64,000 nucleotides of DNA from Haliclona indistincta. Lineage: Eukaryota; Porifera; Demospongiae; Haplosclerida; Chalinidae. The notes under the pieces were generated by a model. That model was given only the letters and a program-made list of their open reading frames with translations, was not told the DNA's origin and made no database searches. The translations under genes and the position numbers were made by a program. Positions 24,992 to 35,379 of the stretch are shown in pieces (within the stretch, counting starts at the first letter, position 1; each line of letters begins with the position of its first letter). The stretch is from NCBI GenBank assembly GCA_964017065.1, contig OZ024790.1:7319864-7383863 (forward strand), given 5' to 3'.

Positions 24992-26241
24992 ATGGCCGAT
25001 GCTCGAGTTGTTGCTGATGAGAGCAGTATCTGTGATTGTATATCAGAGACTTACGTAGTAAACTTTGCAGGCGAGCTTTTTCAAAGTGACCTAATCAGTG
25101 ATGCTAGTTATCAGGCGGCCATTGCTGAGGACAGTGTGTTGTCTCCTGCTCACAAGGTTGCCCATCTGGTCTTTGAAGTCGTGAGCAAAGTTGGTGCATC
25201 TCCGAGCAACTACAAGTTTATCTTTCGACCTGGAACGCAAACTCTGAGTCGTCCTGGCAAGCCACATGCTACCAATGTGACTCACAATAGCCTCGAGTTG
25301 AGCTGGGAGAAGCCCCAGTATGGAGCAGATAGTGTACAGTCCTACACCATCACATACCGTGCCAAGGATGATCCACCAGGCAGATGGATCACACAGACCT
25401 CTCAGTCCGAACTAGAGCACACTGAGCTGACTCATCTTGCTGTTGAGACTACATACATCTTCAAGGTGAGGGCAGAGAGTGCATCAGGAACGAGTGGACC
25501 ATACAGTGAGACTAGCGATCCTATCGAGACAACTAGCTACCCTGAAGAACTCAAACAGCTAGAAATGCTCATTTATAGTCTGCAGCCATTGTTTCGAGCA
25601 AAGTTAGCTAAAACAGACGAACTACGACAGGAGAACAGGATGCTGTTAGATTGTGAAGCTGATATTATTGTTAATAAGGATTTTACTTTCCAAGTTCAAG
25701 TCACCAAACAACGCAAGACTAATCTTCCTACAGGAGAATACACTACTAACTGCCTCATGTGTAACTATATACTTGTCACTATCCCTGCCAAACTCCTGAT
25801 GATAATGATAAGTACACGTGTAGTGCGATGGATGATCCTGGTTCAACAAATGCATGCTGTACAGTTTGTCCTCGTAGATGCTCATGGAGACATCATTTTA
25901 ACAATTCCTTCAGAATTGAATTATATCAAGAATATGAAACAAGGACCTATAATGACCTCAAAGCCAGATATGATTCGGCAATGGCTAGAAAGAGTCAAGT
26001 TGAGGCTGCAATAACGAAAATGAAAGAAGAAGTGCAAGAAAGAGATCAGGCAATCTTGAATACCATAGAGGAAGCAAAACAAATTCTGCGAGACTTGCAA
26101 AAAAGTACTGGCTATAATTCTATGGTTGAGTATATCGATCATTTGATTGCAACTGAATCTGAGAAACGACAGTCTCGTTGGAACGAGCGTGTGTCAACTC
26201 TTCTGGATATCCGAAAGCAAATTGAGTCAGTATATAGATAA
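24992..26241 (+). pseudogene. Short death-fold-like / FN3 / coiled-coil / Cys-His gene, one frameshift (type A, unit 3)
   Basis: The best-preserved short gene. Residues 1-75 form an acidic helical segment with a pattern like death-fold domains (a Leu-rich helix, then GELFQSDLISDASY, then HKVAHLVFEVV), which I read as possibly CARD/death-like. One FN3 domain (about 85-185, SRPGKP start), a coiled coil (about 190-220) and the Cys-His segment follow. An extra TA at about 25767, in a TATATA run, shifts the frame inside the first CxxC-NY-TCH motif; the continuing frame (about 25770-26241) carries CPRRCSW and the final coiled coil. Alone the first frame gives 340 aa with a foreign end. No SNTX head or GTPase. 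It could be a pseudogene, an assembly error in a short repeat, or a real truncated form. Confidence 0.65.
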
Positions 26242-26339
26242 AAATAGTTTTTAAAAACTGAAAATCTGTGTAAGTTGAGAAAATGAATTTTGTGTCAGCT
26301 AGTAAAATGCTACACTTTTGTACAGTGGATATGTTCTGT

Positions 26340-26545
26340 TAGTTCGAACAGTTGTTTGGGAGGTTGTTAGAGTAACTGTTACTACTGTTGTTAGTGGGCG
26401 GAGTCACTGCTAGACATCTCCAACAACTCCTCCATGTCCTCTGCTCTATGAGAGTATCAAGCAGCAAGGGTGAGCTTTGTCGCCGGCAAATGTATCCTTC
26501 TTTCCTCCTGCCATTCCTTCAGCATCTCAGATACCACTTCGCTCA
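26340..26545 (-). pseudogene. Diverged relic of LMBRD2 last coding exon (unit 3)
   Basis: Counterpart of 1925-2130: blocks from the LMBRD2 last exon with the middle missing and scattered changes. It supports a nested ancestral unit in which the short gene was followed by LMBRD2. Confidence 0.55.
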
Positions 26546-26759
26546 GTTCACTATACACTGCATCTGTAACCAGAAGCACACTATTGTTGACATTGCACTA
26601 AAGCAGCAGATTGCCTCAGAGATTGCATGAGCAGACACACACGTCAGCTAGCTATATACAGTTGGTATGTGTATTTATGCACTCGTTCAATGTTTTTACA
26701 CCAAAATAGAACAATGAATAAATCGTAAACTGTGAGCCACGCCATGTTACTGTTCAAGC

Positions 26760-27230
26760 CTCGGTTTAAGGCTGGAAATCCCAAACATCAGGATTACGAA
26801 TATTTTGGTTTCTACTGTTAGTTGAAGGCTTGGTCAGTCACACTGATCACCCAAGAAAGTCGCCATTCGTCTTGTGGGCGTAGCAAGCCCCACCCAATGA
26901 CGAAAAGTTGCGTTTCTTTCCTGAGCATGCCACACCCACACAAAATGTCAGACATAAACTTTGGTAGACAAGGAAGAAACGTATGTATCGGATTTTGCAA
27001 AAAGGTCTCTGTCTGTAAGTTACAGAGGGGCGAATATTTAATGAGAAGACACGATTTCGGCAAAAATCCCCTACCAGCAAGAGCGATGGAAGAAGATACA
27101 TCTCCTTTTGCCAGAGCGCCAAAAAAAATGCCATTTTCCTTGTAAAACGGGCAAGTAATAGCCAGGACACTGTAGATTATATTGTGCAAAGGGCAGCAAG
27201 AAAGAATAGTTCGGGTTTTCCTGGCTTAAG
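26760..27230. mobile_element. About 470-bp insertion absent from unit 1, probable DNA element
   Basis: Compared with unit 1 (2471-2490), unit 3 has about 470 extra bases between GTTCAAGC and CAAGTTCAGC. Its ends are imperfect inverted repeats (TTTAAGGCTGGAAATCCC against CTTAAGCCAGGAAAACCC as complement). Overlapping 107-codon frames on both strands show no recognisable protein. Confidence 0.55.
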
Positions 27231-27534
27231 CAAGTTCAGCAGTCGGAAAGGTATGACTGTAACGCTGAATAAGTCTGATTAGACGACGCTGATTCATTCT
27301 TTCTATTTCTCAACTCAGCAGGTTCAAATCTTTGGTAGCAAATCTGTGTGTGTCGATCATCATCGACTGAGCTAAACGACCTACTGAGCCACACCTACAA
27401 GGCTACAAGTAAGGTCACTTACAAAGTTCTGGTGTTGCGTCGCAAGTACGTACACGCTGCTTAGACTATTATAGATGAGTTGCATGCTCACTAAGTTATA
27501 TATGCGGCAGACTATTCTTGGATTTTTGTAGAGT
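27231..27534 (+). promoter_or_regulatory. Leader of the unit 3 long gene with two candidate 5'-UTR introns
   Basis: Conserved leader as in the other units. Candidate introns start at AAG|GTATGA near 27250 and at |GTAAGG (27409), the latter ending TTGTAG (27531) just before the ATG at 27535. Confidence 0.35.
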
Positions 27535-30500
27535 ATGACTGAAGGCAGTGCTCATGGTTTGCTAGAAATGCCCTGTCTAGGGCGACCATTCCAACTCGGT
27601 ACATTGTATGATTGTCGTAATGACCGTTCCATACCAGGAGTGACCCTGTGGGATCCCGACACTCTTGGTAATGTTATTAGTAAACCAATGGAAACCTCTG
27701 AGTTTGAGATAATCACTGAAGACAGCTTTAATCAGAAAACACTACATTTAGATGTTAGTGCTGGGTTGAAACTAAGTGTCCTAGGTGGTCTAGTAAAGGC
27801 AGGTGGATCAGGCAAGTTCTTGTATGATCGCACAACTTCTAAAAACCAAGCTCGTGTTAGTCTCAGATACAAATCAACTTCAAGATTTGAGGAGTTAAAC
27901 ATGAGTCAGCTTGGCAAGGTGAAGTATCCACAAGTCTTTGAAGATGATATAGCCACTCATGTGGTGACACGAGTGCAGTACGGAGCAGATGCTGTCTTTG
28001 TGTTTGATCGACAGGTTGACAGCACTGAGAATTTCTATCAAGTACATGGCAGCTTGGAGGCAAAGATAAGTGTCTTACCGAGCATTGATTTACAGGTTGG
28101 TGGCAGTGCTGATCTGGATCTTCAGAAGAGAAGAAATGAGGGAAAAGAAATAATTCAGTGCAAGTTTTACGGAGATTTTGTTTTACTTAAGAACCCGACC
28201 ACATATGAAGATGCTGTCAAAGTGTATCAGGAACTGCCTATGCATCTCGGTGGAGCTGGTTGCCCAAAAAGTGTTCCTAAGAAGGTATGGCTACACCCTC
28301 TCAGTAAGCTGGGTAATAGAGTACAGAGAATGGTGCGTGAAATTAAATCTAATCTGATTGATGACCTGCAAGAGGTTATGGAGTCTTTGCATAAGCAAGA
28401 GGTACGAATAAATGACCTCATAAAAAGCGAAGTGTGCTATTATTTTGAAGATATTAAAGCTGACCTTGAGAAATTAAGAAGATTGATTGGAGCCTATAAA
28501 GTGACGGTAATGAATATGCTTTCCACTCTACTACCCAAGGTAAGAGGAGGAGGAGAGGAAGAGGCCAAACTTGCTGAGCTTTTAGAAATGAACTGCAAGT
28601 CACCATTCAGTTATGAGAAAGTCTCATCTTGGATAAAGGAGAAAGAAAAAGAAGTCGATATTCTCACTGTGTATTTGACAGAACTTAAAAAACATGACAT
28701 ACAATTTGCATTCAAGTCTGATAAAATGGTCACACTCACTAGTGGTTTATCAGCAGATAGTGTTCTCTGCTTTGATTTCAATATCCCTGCGGGGAAAGAT
28801 AGTCATCTTCAGAGAATGGAAAACTACCTTCATGGGAGAAGAGTAGAGCAGGAGCTGCAATTAAAATATTCTTGGTACGAGTCTCGGGAGCTGAGACAGC
28901 AACTTCAACGATTTGTTGGGTTTGTTACACGTAACTGCAGCAAGGATAGCGTATGCAAATATGTAGTCACAAATGGTTATGACTCAGATAGCAGCAAGCT
29001 TGGTGTCATGCTGGTGTTTATTGAAGGTGTATATTATGTACTTAAAGCACTAAACATAGGATATGAATCCTTTCAACTTAATTGGAATAAGCCTAATTAT
29101 GATGGTATCCTGTATTATTCAATTTCTTATCGCTCTGAAGATGATCCTTCGAACAAGTGGAGTACTTTAATTACAAAGAATTGCGATAACAAACACACAT
29201 TTATTGCCGCTCCTAAGAAAAAATATTTCTTTAAAATTTCTTCAGTAACTAATGCTGGATGCAGCTCAGATAGTGAAGTCAGTGGTCCCTTCATGACTAG
29301 ACCTAAGCCATTTGGTAGTAGACTGCTGAGCAGCTGTATGCTCATCTCAGAAAACAATCCTCGTATGTATCAGTTGCCTCTACACTATACAATGAAGAGA
29401 AATGGTATTATCAAAGCTACTGTAGGTAGTAATCCTCCAGAACACAAGGTTCTGATGGTAGTTGGTGCTACTGGAGCAGGAAAGAGCACATTGATCAATG
29501 CCATGGCTAACTACATCATGGGTGTGGACTGGGAGGATGAGTACAGGTTTAAACTGATTTCTGAGGAGACTGCTCATGACCAGACTAAGAGTCAGACAAA
29601 GTGCATCACTGCGTACACTTTCCACAAGCAAGAAGGCTCTCCTCTCCCATACACTCTAACAGTGATCGACACTCCAGGGTTTGGAGAGCTGGAGAGAGAC
29701 AAAGAAATCATACAGCAGATTAAAGAGTTCTTCTCTATGCGAGGTGATAAAGGTATTGACCAGCTGCATGGGATTGGGTTCGTCACTCAGGCTACCCAGA
29801 CACGACTGACACCAAAACAGCGATATGTGTTTGACTCCATTCTCTCTGTCTTTGGTAAAGATGTAGCTGACAACATCTTCCTGATGGCAACCTTTGATGG
29901 AGAACGACCTCCTGTACTTGATGCTGCCAGAGCTGCTGGTGTTCCCTTCAAGTGTCATTTCAAGTTCAACAACTCTGCTCTCTTTGCTAGCAATCAAAGT
30001 AAAACTTTTGATGAATTTGATGCGATGTTTTGGGAAATGGGCAAAAAGAGTTTTGAAGATTACTTTAGTCACTTTTCTAAAGTGCAATCTCGAAGCCTTC
30101 GGCAATCAAGAGAAGTGCTCCTGGAACGTAAAAAAATGGAGTTAACAATTCAAATACTACAGCCACAGATTCGAGCAAGATTAGCTAAAATCGATAAACT
30201 ACGTCAGGAAAGACGGATACTGAATGGCTATGAAGCTGATATTATCGCTAGTAGGAATTTTACCGTTCAAGTTGAAATCCTTAAACGTCGCAGAATTGAT
30301 CTTCCTCCCCCTGCAGGGCAATACACCTATAGCTGTCTTAAGTGTAACATCATGCACTTGTCATAATAACTGTAGTTGTGCCCGCAATAACAGTGAGAAA
30401 TACAAGTGCCGTGCTATGAACAATCGTGGCTCCAAAAATGCTACTTGTGGAGTACGTCCTGGTAAATGCTCATGGGATGTTCATGTTCTCCAACCTTACA

Positions 30501-30916
30501 GATTAGAATTCTACCAAGACAAGGAAACAAAAATTATAAATGAACTTAAGGCTAGGTATGACTCAGCCATGATAAGTAAGAGCCTAGTTGAAGATATGAT
30601 AAAGTGCATGGAAAAACAATTGATAGAAATGGATCAAGCAGTCTTACAGAATATAAATCAAGCAAAGCAAGGCCTACAACGCTTACAAGAAATAGCTCTT
30701 AGACCTAGGCATCTTACTGATGTTCAGTGTATTGATCTTATGATTGAGTCTGAGAAACAAGAGGCTCGACCTGATTGGACGGAACGTGTGTCAGCTCTTC
30801 GTGAAGTACGTCAACAAGCTGAAATTATAGCTATAATTCAGAAAGAGGATACTCAATCTACCAATGAACTACCACCACGATTATGGGAAAAGTTCAAATC
30901 TCTATCGATAAAATAG
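27535..30916 (+). pseudogene. SNTX-head / single FN3 / altered AIG1-type GTPase gene, frameshifted tail (type A, unit 3)
   Basis: The first frame (27535-30366, 943 aa) has a complete SNTX head (1-500) that runs straight into one FN3 domain equivalent to the ninth of unit 1; FN3 1-8 are deleted. The GTPase keeps GATGAGKS (about residue 645), but the DTPGFG motif has lost four codons (DTPGFGELERD instead of DTPGFGDTGGLERD) and the TFAD motif has lost its Ala codon (TFDG). Both touch nucleotide-binding loops, so GTP hydrolysis is doubtful. Four extra bases near 30348 shift the frame inside the Cys-His cluster, at the same spot as the shift in the short gene at 25767; the downstream frame (to 30916) holds the remaining cluster and a coiled coil. 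A decaying copy, or a head-FN3-GTPase protein without tail. Confidence 0.75.
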
Positions 30917-31073
30917 TACTGAACTCAAGAAGTGATGTTTTACACTACTGCATAATTATGGTCATAATACTAATTAAAAATCTGTAACTGCTACATGCAT
31001 ACTACAATAATTTTCACAATTTTCTTTTCGTTATTGTTGAACTTGGTTAATTACATGTGATATTGTGTATAGT

Positions 31074-33001
31074 TCAGATATCATCAAACAGTCGTTTGGG
31101 AGGTTCTCTAGAGTAGCTGTTACTAACGTGTCTACTTTTGCTAGGGTGTGAGTGGGCGGAGTCACTGCTAGACATCTCCAACAACTCCTCATTGTCCTCT
31201 GCTCTACGAGAGTATCGAGCAGCAAAGGTGACCTTCTTCTTTGTTGCAAACCCCTTTGCCTTCACCCATATACGAGAGAGCCGTGACTCATCATCATCCA
31301 GATCTCTTGAGCGTAACGGTCTGAGTCTCTGTCTCCTTCGCTCCTCCTGCCATTCCTTCAGCATTTCAGACACCACCTCACTGTGCAGCTGAGAGGGAGA
31401 GAGAGAGAGGGAGGGAGGAGAGAGAGTAAATAAAAAAGCAAACCTATAAGATAAGCTTACTTCCGATGATTTCATCTTTCCCTTCTCTCTGATGCTCTTC
31501 TCTCTGATTCTTCGTTCTATTAATAGTAACAATGACATCATCACATGTAACCAACAAATCATCAATTACACAGTGCACAATGATTATGGGAAAAACCGTG
31601 CATGGGAATTATGCTATCTATACAGTAGAGTAACAGAGTACATCATTGAAGGAGTTGAACCAGTGTACATTGTCACACAAACCTCTTTTCATTAAAGCTT
31701 TTCCCTCATCGATAAAATCAGCTGAGAAGTCGTCTTCACCGAGGAACTTCTGATAGCCCAGTAGAGAGGCTAGTCTAGTGCCAATACTGAACAAAGTAGC
31801 CACACACACTAACACGATTAGAGCAGGATAGTAGAAATAGAAGTAACGAGAGAGCCAAGGAATCAGCATCGTATTACCAGTAGCCTATAAGATGAGGAGG
31901 AGGAGACAATAGTGTGCTAGTATTGAGGGTGATAGTAGTGACTAGTGATTGTGAGGGTGATAGTAGTGATGGTGATAGTAGTGATGGTGATAGTAGTGAC
32001 GGTGATAGTAGTGACGGTGATAGTAGTGACGGTGATAGTGGTGAGGGTGATTGTAGAGACGGTGAGGGTGATTGTAGTGATTGTGAAGTCATAGTAGTGA
32101 GGGTGATAGTAGCGAAGGTAGTGAGGGGTGATAGTAGTGATGGAGGTGATAGCAGTGAGGGTGATGGTGATACTAGTGAGATTGTGATAGTAGTGATAGT
32201 GTGACTTACTAATGCAAATGCGGTCTGTGGTATCTCAGTATCAAAAGCAGTGTTATTGTCAACTCTCACTGCTTGTATAATGTACAGGTAGTTGAGACAG
32301 ATAGGTAGAGCAAGATGACTCAGTATACTGACAGTGAGAGAACAAGTCAATAACAGTGCATGAAAAGTAATAAGGAATATATAATTTCGTGATGTAACAG
32401 TGAGTCTGTACCATAATTATATCATGTAAATTATTGGTAAGCCATAAAAAGAATTTGTTGTTCTGATTTTACCACATGCCCACTATACAGCAGTACGTGG
32501 TGTAGCTGACAACCCGGTCTACAGGGCCTGGGCATCAGATGACCAAATATTCATGATACTACAAGCGGCATTTGAGAGCCCACAAAGCTGTTTTTACTGT
32601 TGAAAGCACAAATTCCAGTCTGCAAGCTGTCTACACACAGGGATAATAACTAGCCACACCTACTAATCAATTAGTAACTCCCACACATCTGGTGATTATT
32701 TTGATCCCAGCTACGCCACTGCTATATACAGCAAAGCCATTTCAAATGTAGCAAAAGTAAGAGGGTTATATCCAGATATTTGTTCAAATTCAATACGGTA
32801 TGGCTGGTGTACATGTGCATAATAATTTTCATGATGTAGTCATTGTAGTGTGTGGTGGTTGACTCACACAGCACTGAAGAGTAGTGAGTATTCATCAGTA
32901 TTATGACGTGGAGCAAGATAGTACAGGTTGAAGAAACGTATCCTGAACACAGTAGTGTAGGCACACACACTCATGTATGCTACTACACATATTGACAATG
33001 C
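31074..33001 (-). pseudogene. LMBRD2 last five exons, 5'-truncated (unit 3)
   Basis: Exons in gene order: 32868-33001, 32210-32327, 31683-31884, 31461-31516, 31074-31388, the same lengths as in unit 1 (134, 118, 202, 56, 315). They encode the last membrane helices and the charged tail. Upstream of 33001 the gene stops at a 200-bp pure GA repeat, after which TGAG repeats and the MFSD14 terminal exon follow: exons equivalent to 10893-12094 are gone. Too short to be a functional LMBRD2. Confidence 0.75.
31915..32205. repeat. GTGATAGTA-type minisatellite in LMBRD2 intron (unit 3)
   Basis: Repeats of GTGATGGTGATAGTA with variants, in the intron between exons 32210-32327 and 31683-31884. Shorter in unit 1 (9518-9605), longer in unit 4 (44020-44632). 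Confidence 0.85.
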
Positions 33002-33002
33002 C

Positions 33003-33214
<212 letters not shown>

Positions 33215-33236
33215 TGATAGGGAGAGAGGGAGCAAA

Positions 33237-33543
33237 TGAGTGGGTGGGTGAGCAAGTAAATAAGTATTAAGTGAGCGAGTGAGTGAGTGAGTGAGTGAGT
33301 GAGGGAGAGAGTGAGTGAGCCAGAGGGAGAGAATGAGTGAGTGAGAGAGTGAGTGAGAGAGTGAGGGAGGGAGGGAGAGAGTGAATGAGTGAGAGAGTGA
33401 GTGAGTGAGTGAGTGAGTGAGAGAGTGAGAGAGTGAGTGAGGGAGAGAGTGAATGAGTGAGAGGGTGAGTGAGTGAGTGAGTGAGCAAGTGAGTGAGGGA
33501 GAGAGTGAGTGAAGGAGAGAGTGAGTGAGGGAGAGAGTGAGTG
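33237..33543. repeat. (GTGA)n/(GAGA)n tetranucleotide repeat
   Basis: GTGAGTGA units mixed with GGGAGAGA, between the GA tract and the MFSD14 terminal exon of unit 3. It probably derives from the LMBRD2 intron repeat. Confidence 0.9.
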
Positions 33544-33552
33544 CATGGTTTC

Positions 33553-34967
33553 TCACAATCCAACTACTTTCTCCACCACCACGAGGTAGACGAACAGCAC
33601 TATGAAGATGACTCCAAATGTTGCATAGAAGACAGAGTTCTCTTTTAATTATAAAGAGAACTATAATTGAACTATAATGTTCACTTCAGCATTGCAAGAA
33701 GACAAAATTACAGTAGTAGCAAGTTTAGAAAAAATAGACAAAAAGAAGCTCCAAATTTTAGACTCACTGTAATAGAAGGAGCTACCAGTGTTGGTATGTA
33801 ACATTCCCGTGAAATTTGACTGAGAATGATGTTGAACTTGTTTGCGGTGGTAGTCACGGCAACCATCTGCTTGTCCAGGTGGATGTGGGATAGGTAGAAA
33901 ATGAGTCCAGCCCTCATTTTCGCCTAACGCCGGCCCGAGACCCATGCACATACCTCTCATACCAGTGAGTATGCCCAATACCACACCTGGGAAAGAAGAG
34001 AGATATGTTCAGATTACTCACTTACACCTTCACACACACTCATCCACACACTCACTCACCCACTCATTCACTCACCCACTCACTCACTCACCCACTCACA
34101 CATTCACCCACTCACACATTCACCCACTCACACATTCACCCACTCACACATTCACCCACTCACACATCACTCACCTTGCTGCTCTGCGTCTGCATTCTTG
34201 CTGACTAAAGCACTGATGGCTGGGTAGATGATGGTAGATAGAGCAGCCATAACTCCTGCAACCCACATCAACCATGAAGTGGTCCAGATACCATATATGA
34301 ACAGCTGTATGGCTTGTAACACTAGTCCAGTGATGATGGTGTACTTGTAGCCGAATGCACGCATTAGATATGACAGCACCATTGTCTGACCAATATCAGA
34401 CATATATCAGAGAGTGCTCCAATCAGAGGAGCAGAGAGGAAAGACAGCAAACCCTAGCGTTGAAAACAGGGAGGAAGAGACTAAGTGAGTGATGTCTGCA
34501 TCTTACCACACTGTACTAACCTTGACTCCTTGAATAATACAATTCTTAAGAAATGTACCAGTTGGGAAAGCTATATTAAGAGCCTGTGATAGTGAGACAC
34601 AATAATATTTCATGAGATACGTAAACCTTTGTGCCGTTTGAATTTTAATAACTAGGCAACTAAAGTAGTGTGGTAAAAGGACTTACATTGATTGTTGGAG
34701 AGGTCATTAGACCCCAGGCAAAGAATTCAAGAAAGATGACTACAGTAGCGTGAAAGAGACTCGGGTGACCAAACCCCTGAGGAGGAGCCTCGGAGGATTC
34801 GAGAGGAGTGATGAAGCTAGTGTGTTGTGTGTTTGACTCTGGTTGTAGATTAGACTCAGACGCACCTCTGTAATGTCCTGTTCTTGGCTGCCTCGTCTAG
34901 TCTTCCTCCCTGAGTGGAGGAGTAGTCCTAGCTTCTGTACCGCTCTGTTCTTACGAAACACCTCCAT
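33553..34967 (-). pseudogene. MFSD14: MFSD14 with central exons deleted (unit 3)
   Basis: Exons in gene order: 34866-34967 (ATG 34967), 34687-34776, 34521-34583, then the start of exon 4 (to 34453) that breaks off after the ALSD codons and runs directly into a later exon (about 34404-34175, QTMVLSYLMRAFGYK ... PAISALVSKNADAEQQ), then 33768-33986 (GILTGMRGMCMGLGPAL) and the terminal exon (33553 to about 33636, ending VVVEKVVGL, TGA). The fusion point is out of frame, and a further shift is suspected after GPAL. This is the only copy in the window that shows the C-terminal half of MFSD14, so with unit 2 it reveals the ancestral gene. Confidence 0.7.
34020..34172. repeat. (CACTCA)/(TTCACCCACTCACACA) repeat in MFSD14 intron
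   Basis: Tandem ACTC units, then five near-identical copies of a 17-base block, in the intron next to exon 34175-34404. Confidence 0.8.
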
Positions 34968-35379
34968 TGCTTTTGTTGGAATTTACATTAGCTCAGAATT
35001 AAGCTCAAGTTATTAGAATTTACGGTATGTCTTGTTGCACAACACAAGATGGCTGTTACACATTGATCTTCCTAGATCCTGTTAATACAAGTTCGTAGCG
35101 TTGAAAAGGTATGACTGTAACGCTGAATAAGTCTGATTAGACGACGCTGATTCATTCTTGCTTTTTCTCAACACAGCAGGTTCAAATCTTTGCAATTCAG
35201 ATCGATCATCATCGAGCTGGACTCAAAGAGACCTAGGCCTACCGTGAACTACGCCTACAAGTAAGGTCACTTACTAAGTACTGGTGTCGCGTCGCAAGTA
35301 ACGTACACGCTGCTTGTTGATGAGTTGCATGCCTAGTCACTAAGTTATGCGTCAGGCTATTCTTAGATTTTTGTAGAGT
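34968..35379 (+). promoter_or_regulatory. Divergent promoter and leader of the unit 4 long gene
   Basis: 412 bases between the MFSD14 ATG (-) and the long-gene ATG (+), nearly identical to 14391-14779. Candidate 5'-UTR introns: one starting AAG|GTATGA near 35108, and 35261-35376 (|GTAAGG ... TTGTAG|). Confidence 0.4.

Noticed and set aside
26818..27189. 107-123 codon frames on both strands in the unit 3 insertion
   Set aside because: Several overlapping frames of equal length on both strands, no recognisable domain, sequence absent from the paralogous units.
31914..32204. Asp-Ser-Ser-Asp-Gly repeat open frame (also 44019-44420)
   Set aside because: Translation of the intronic GTGATAGTA minisatellite on the strand opposite to LMBRD2.
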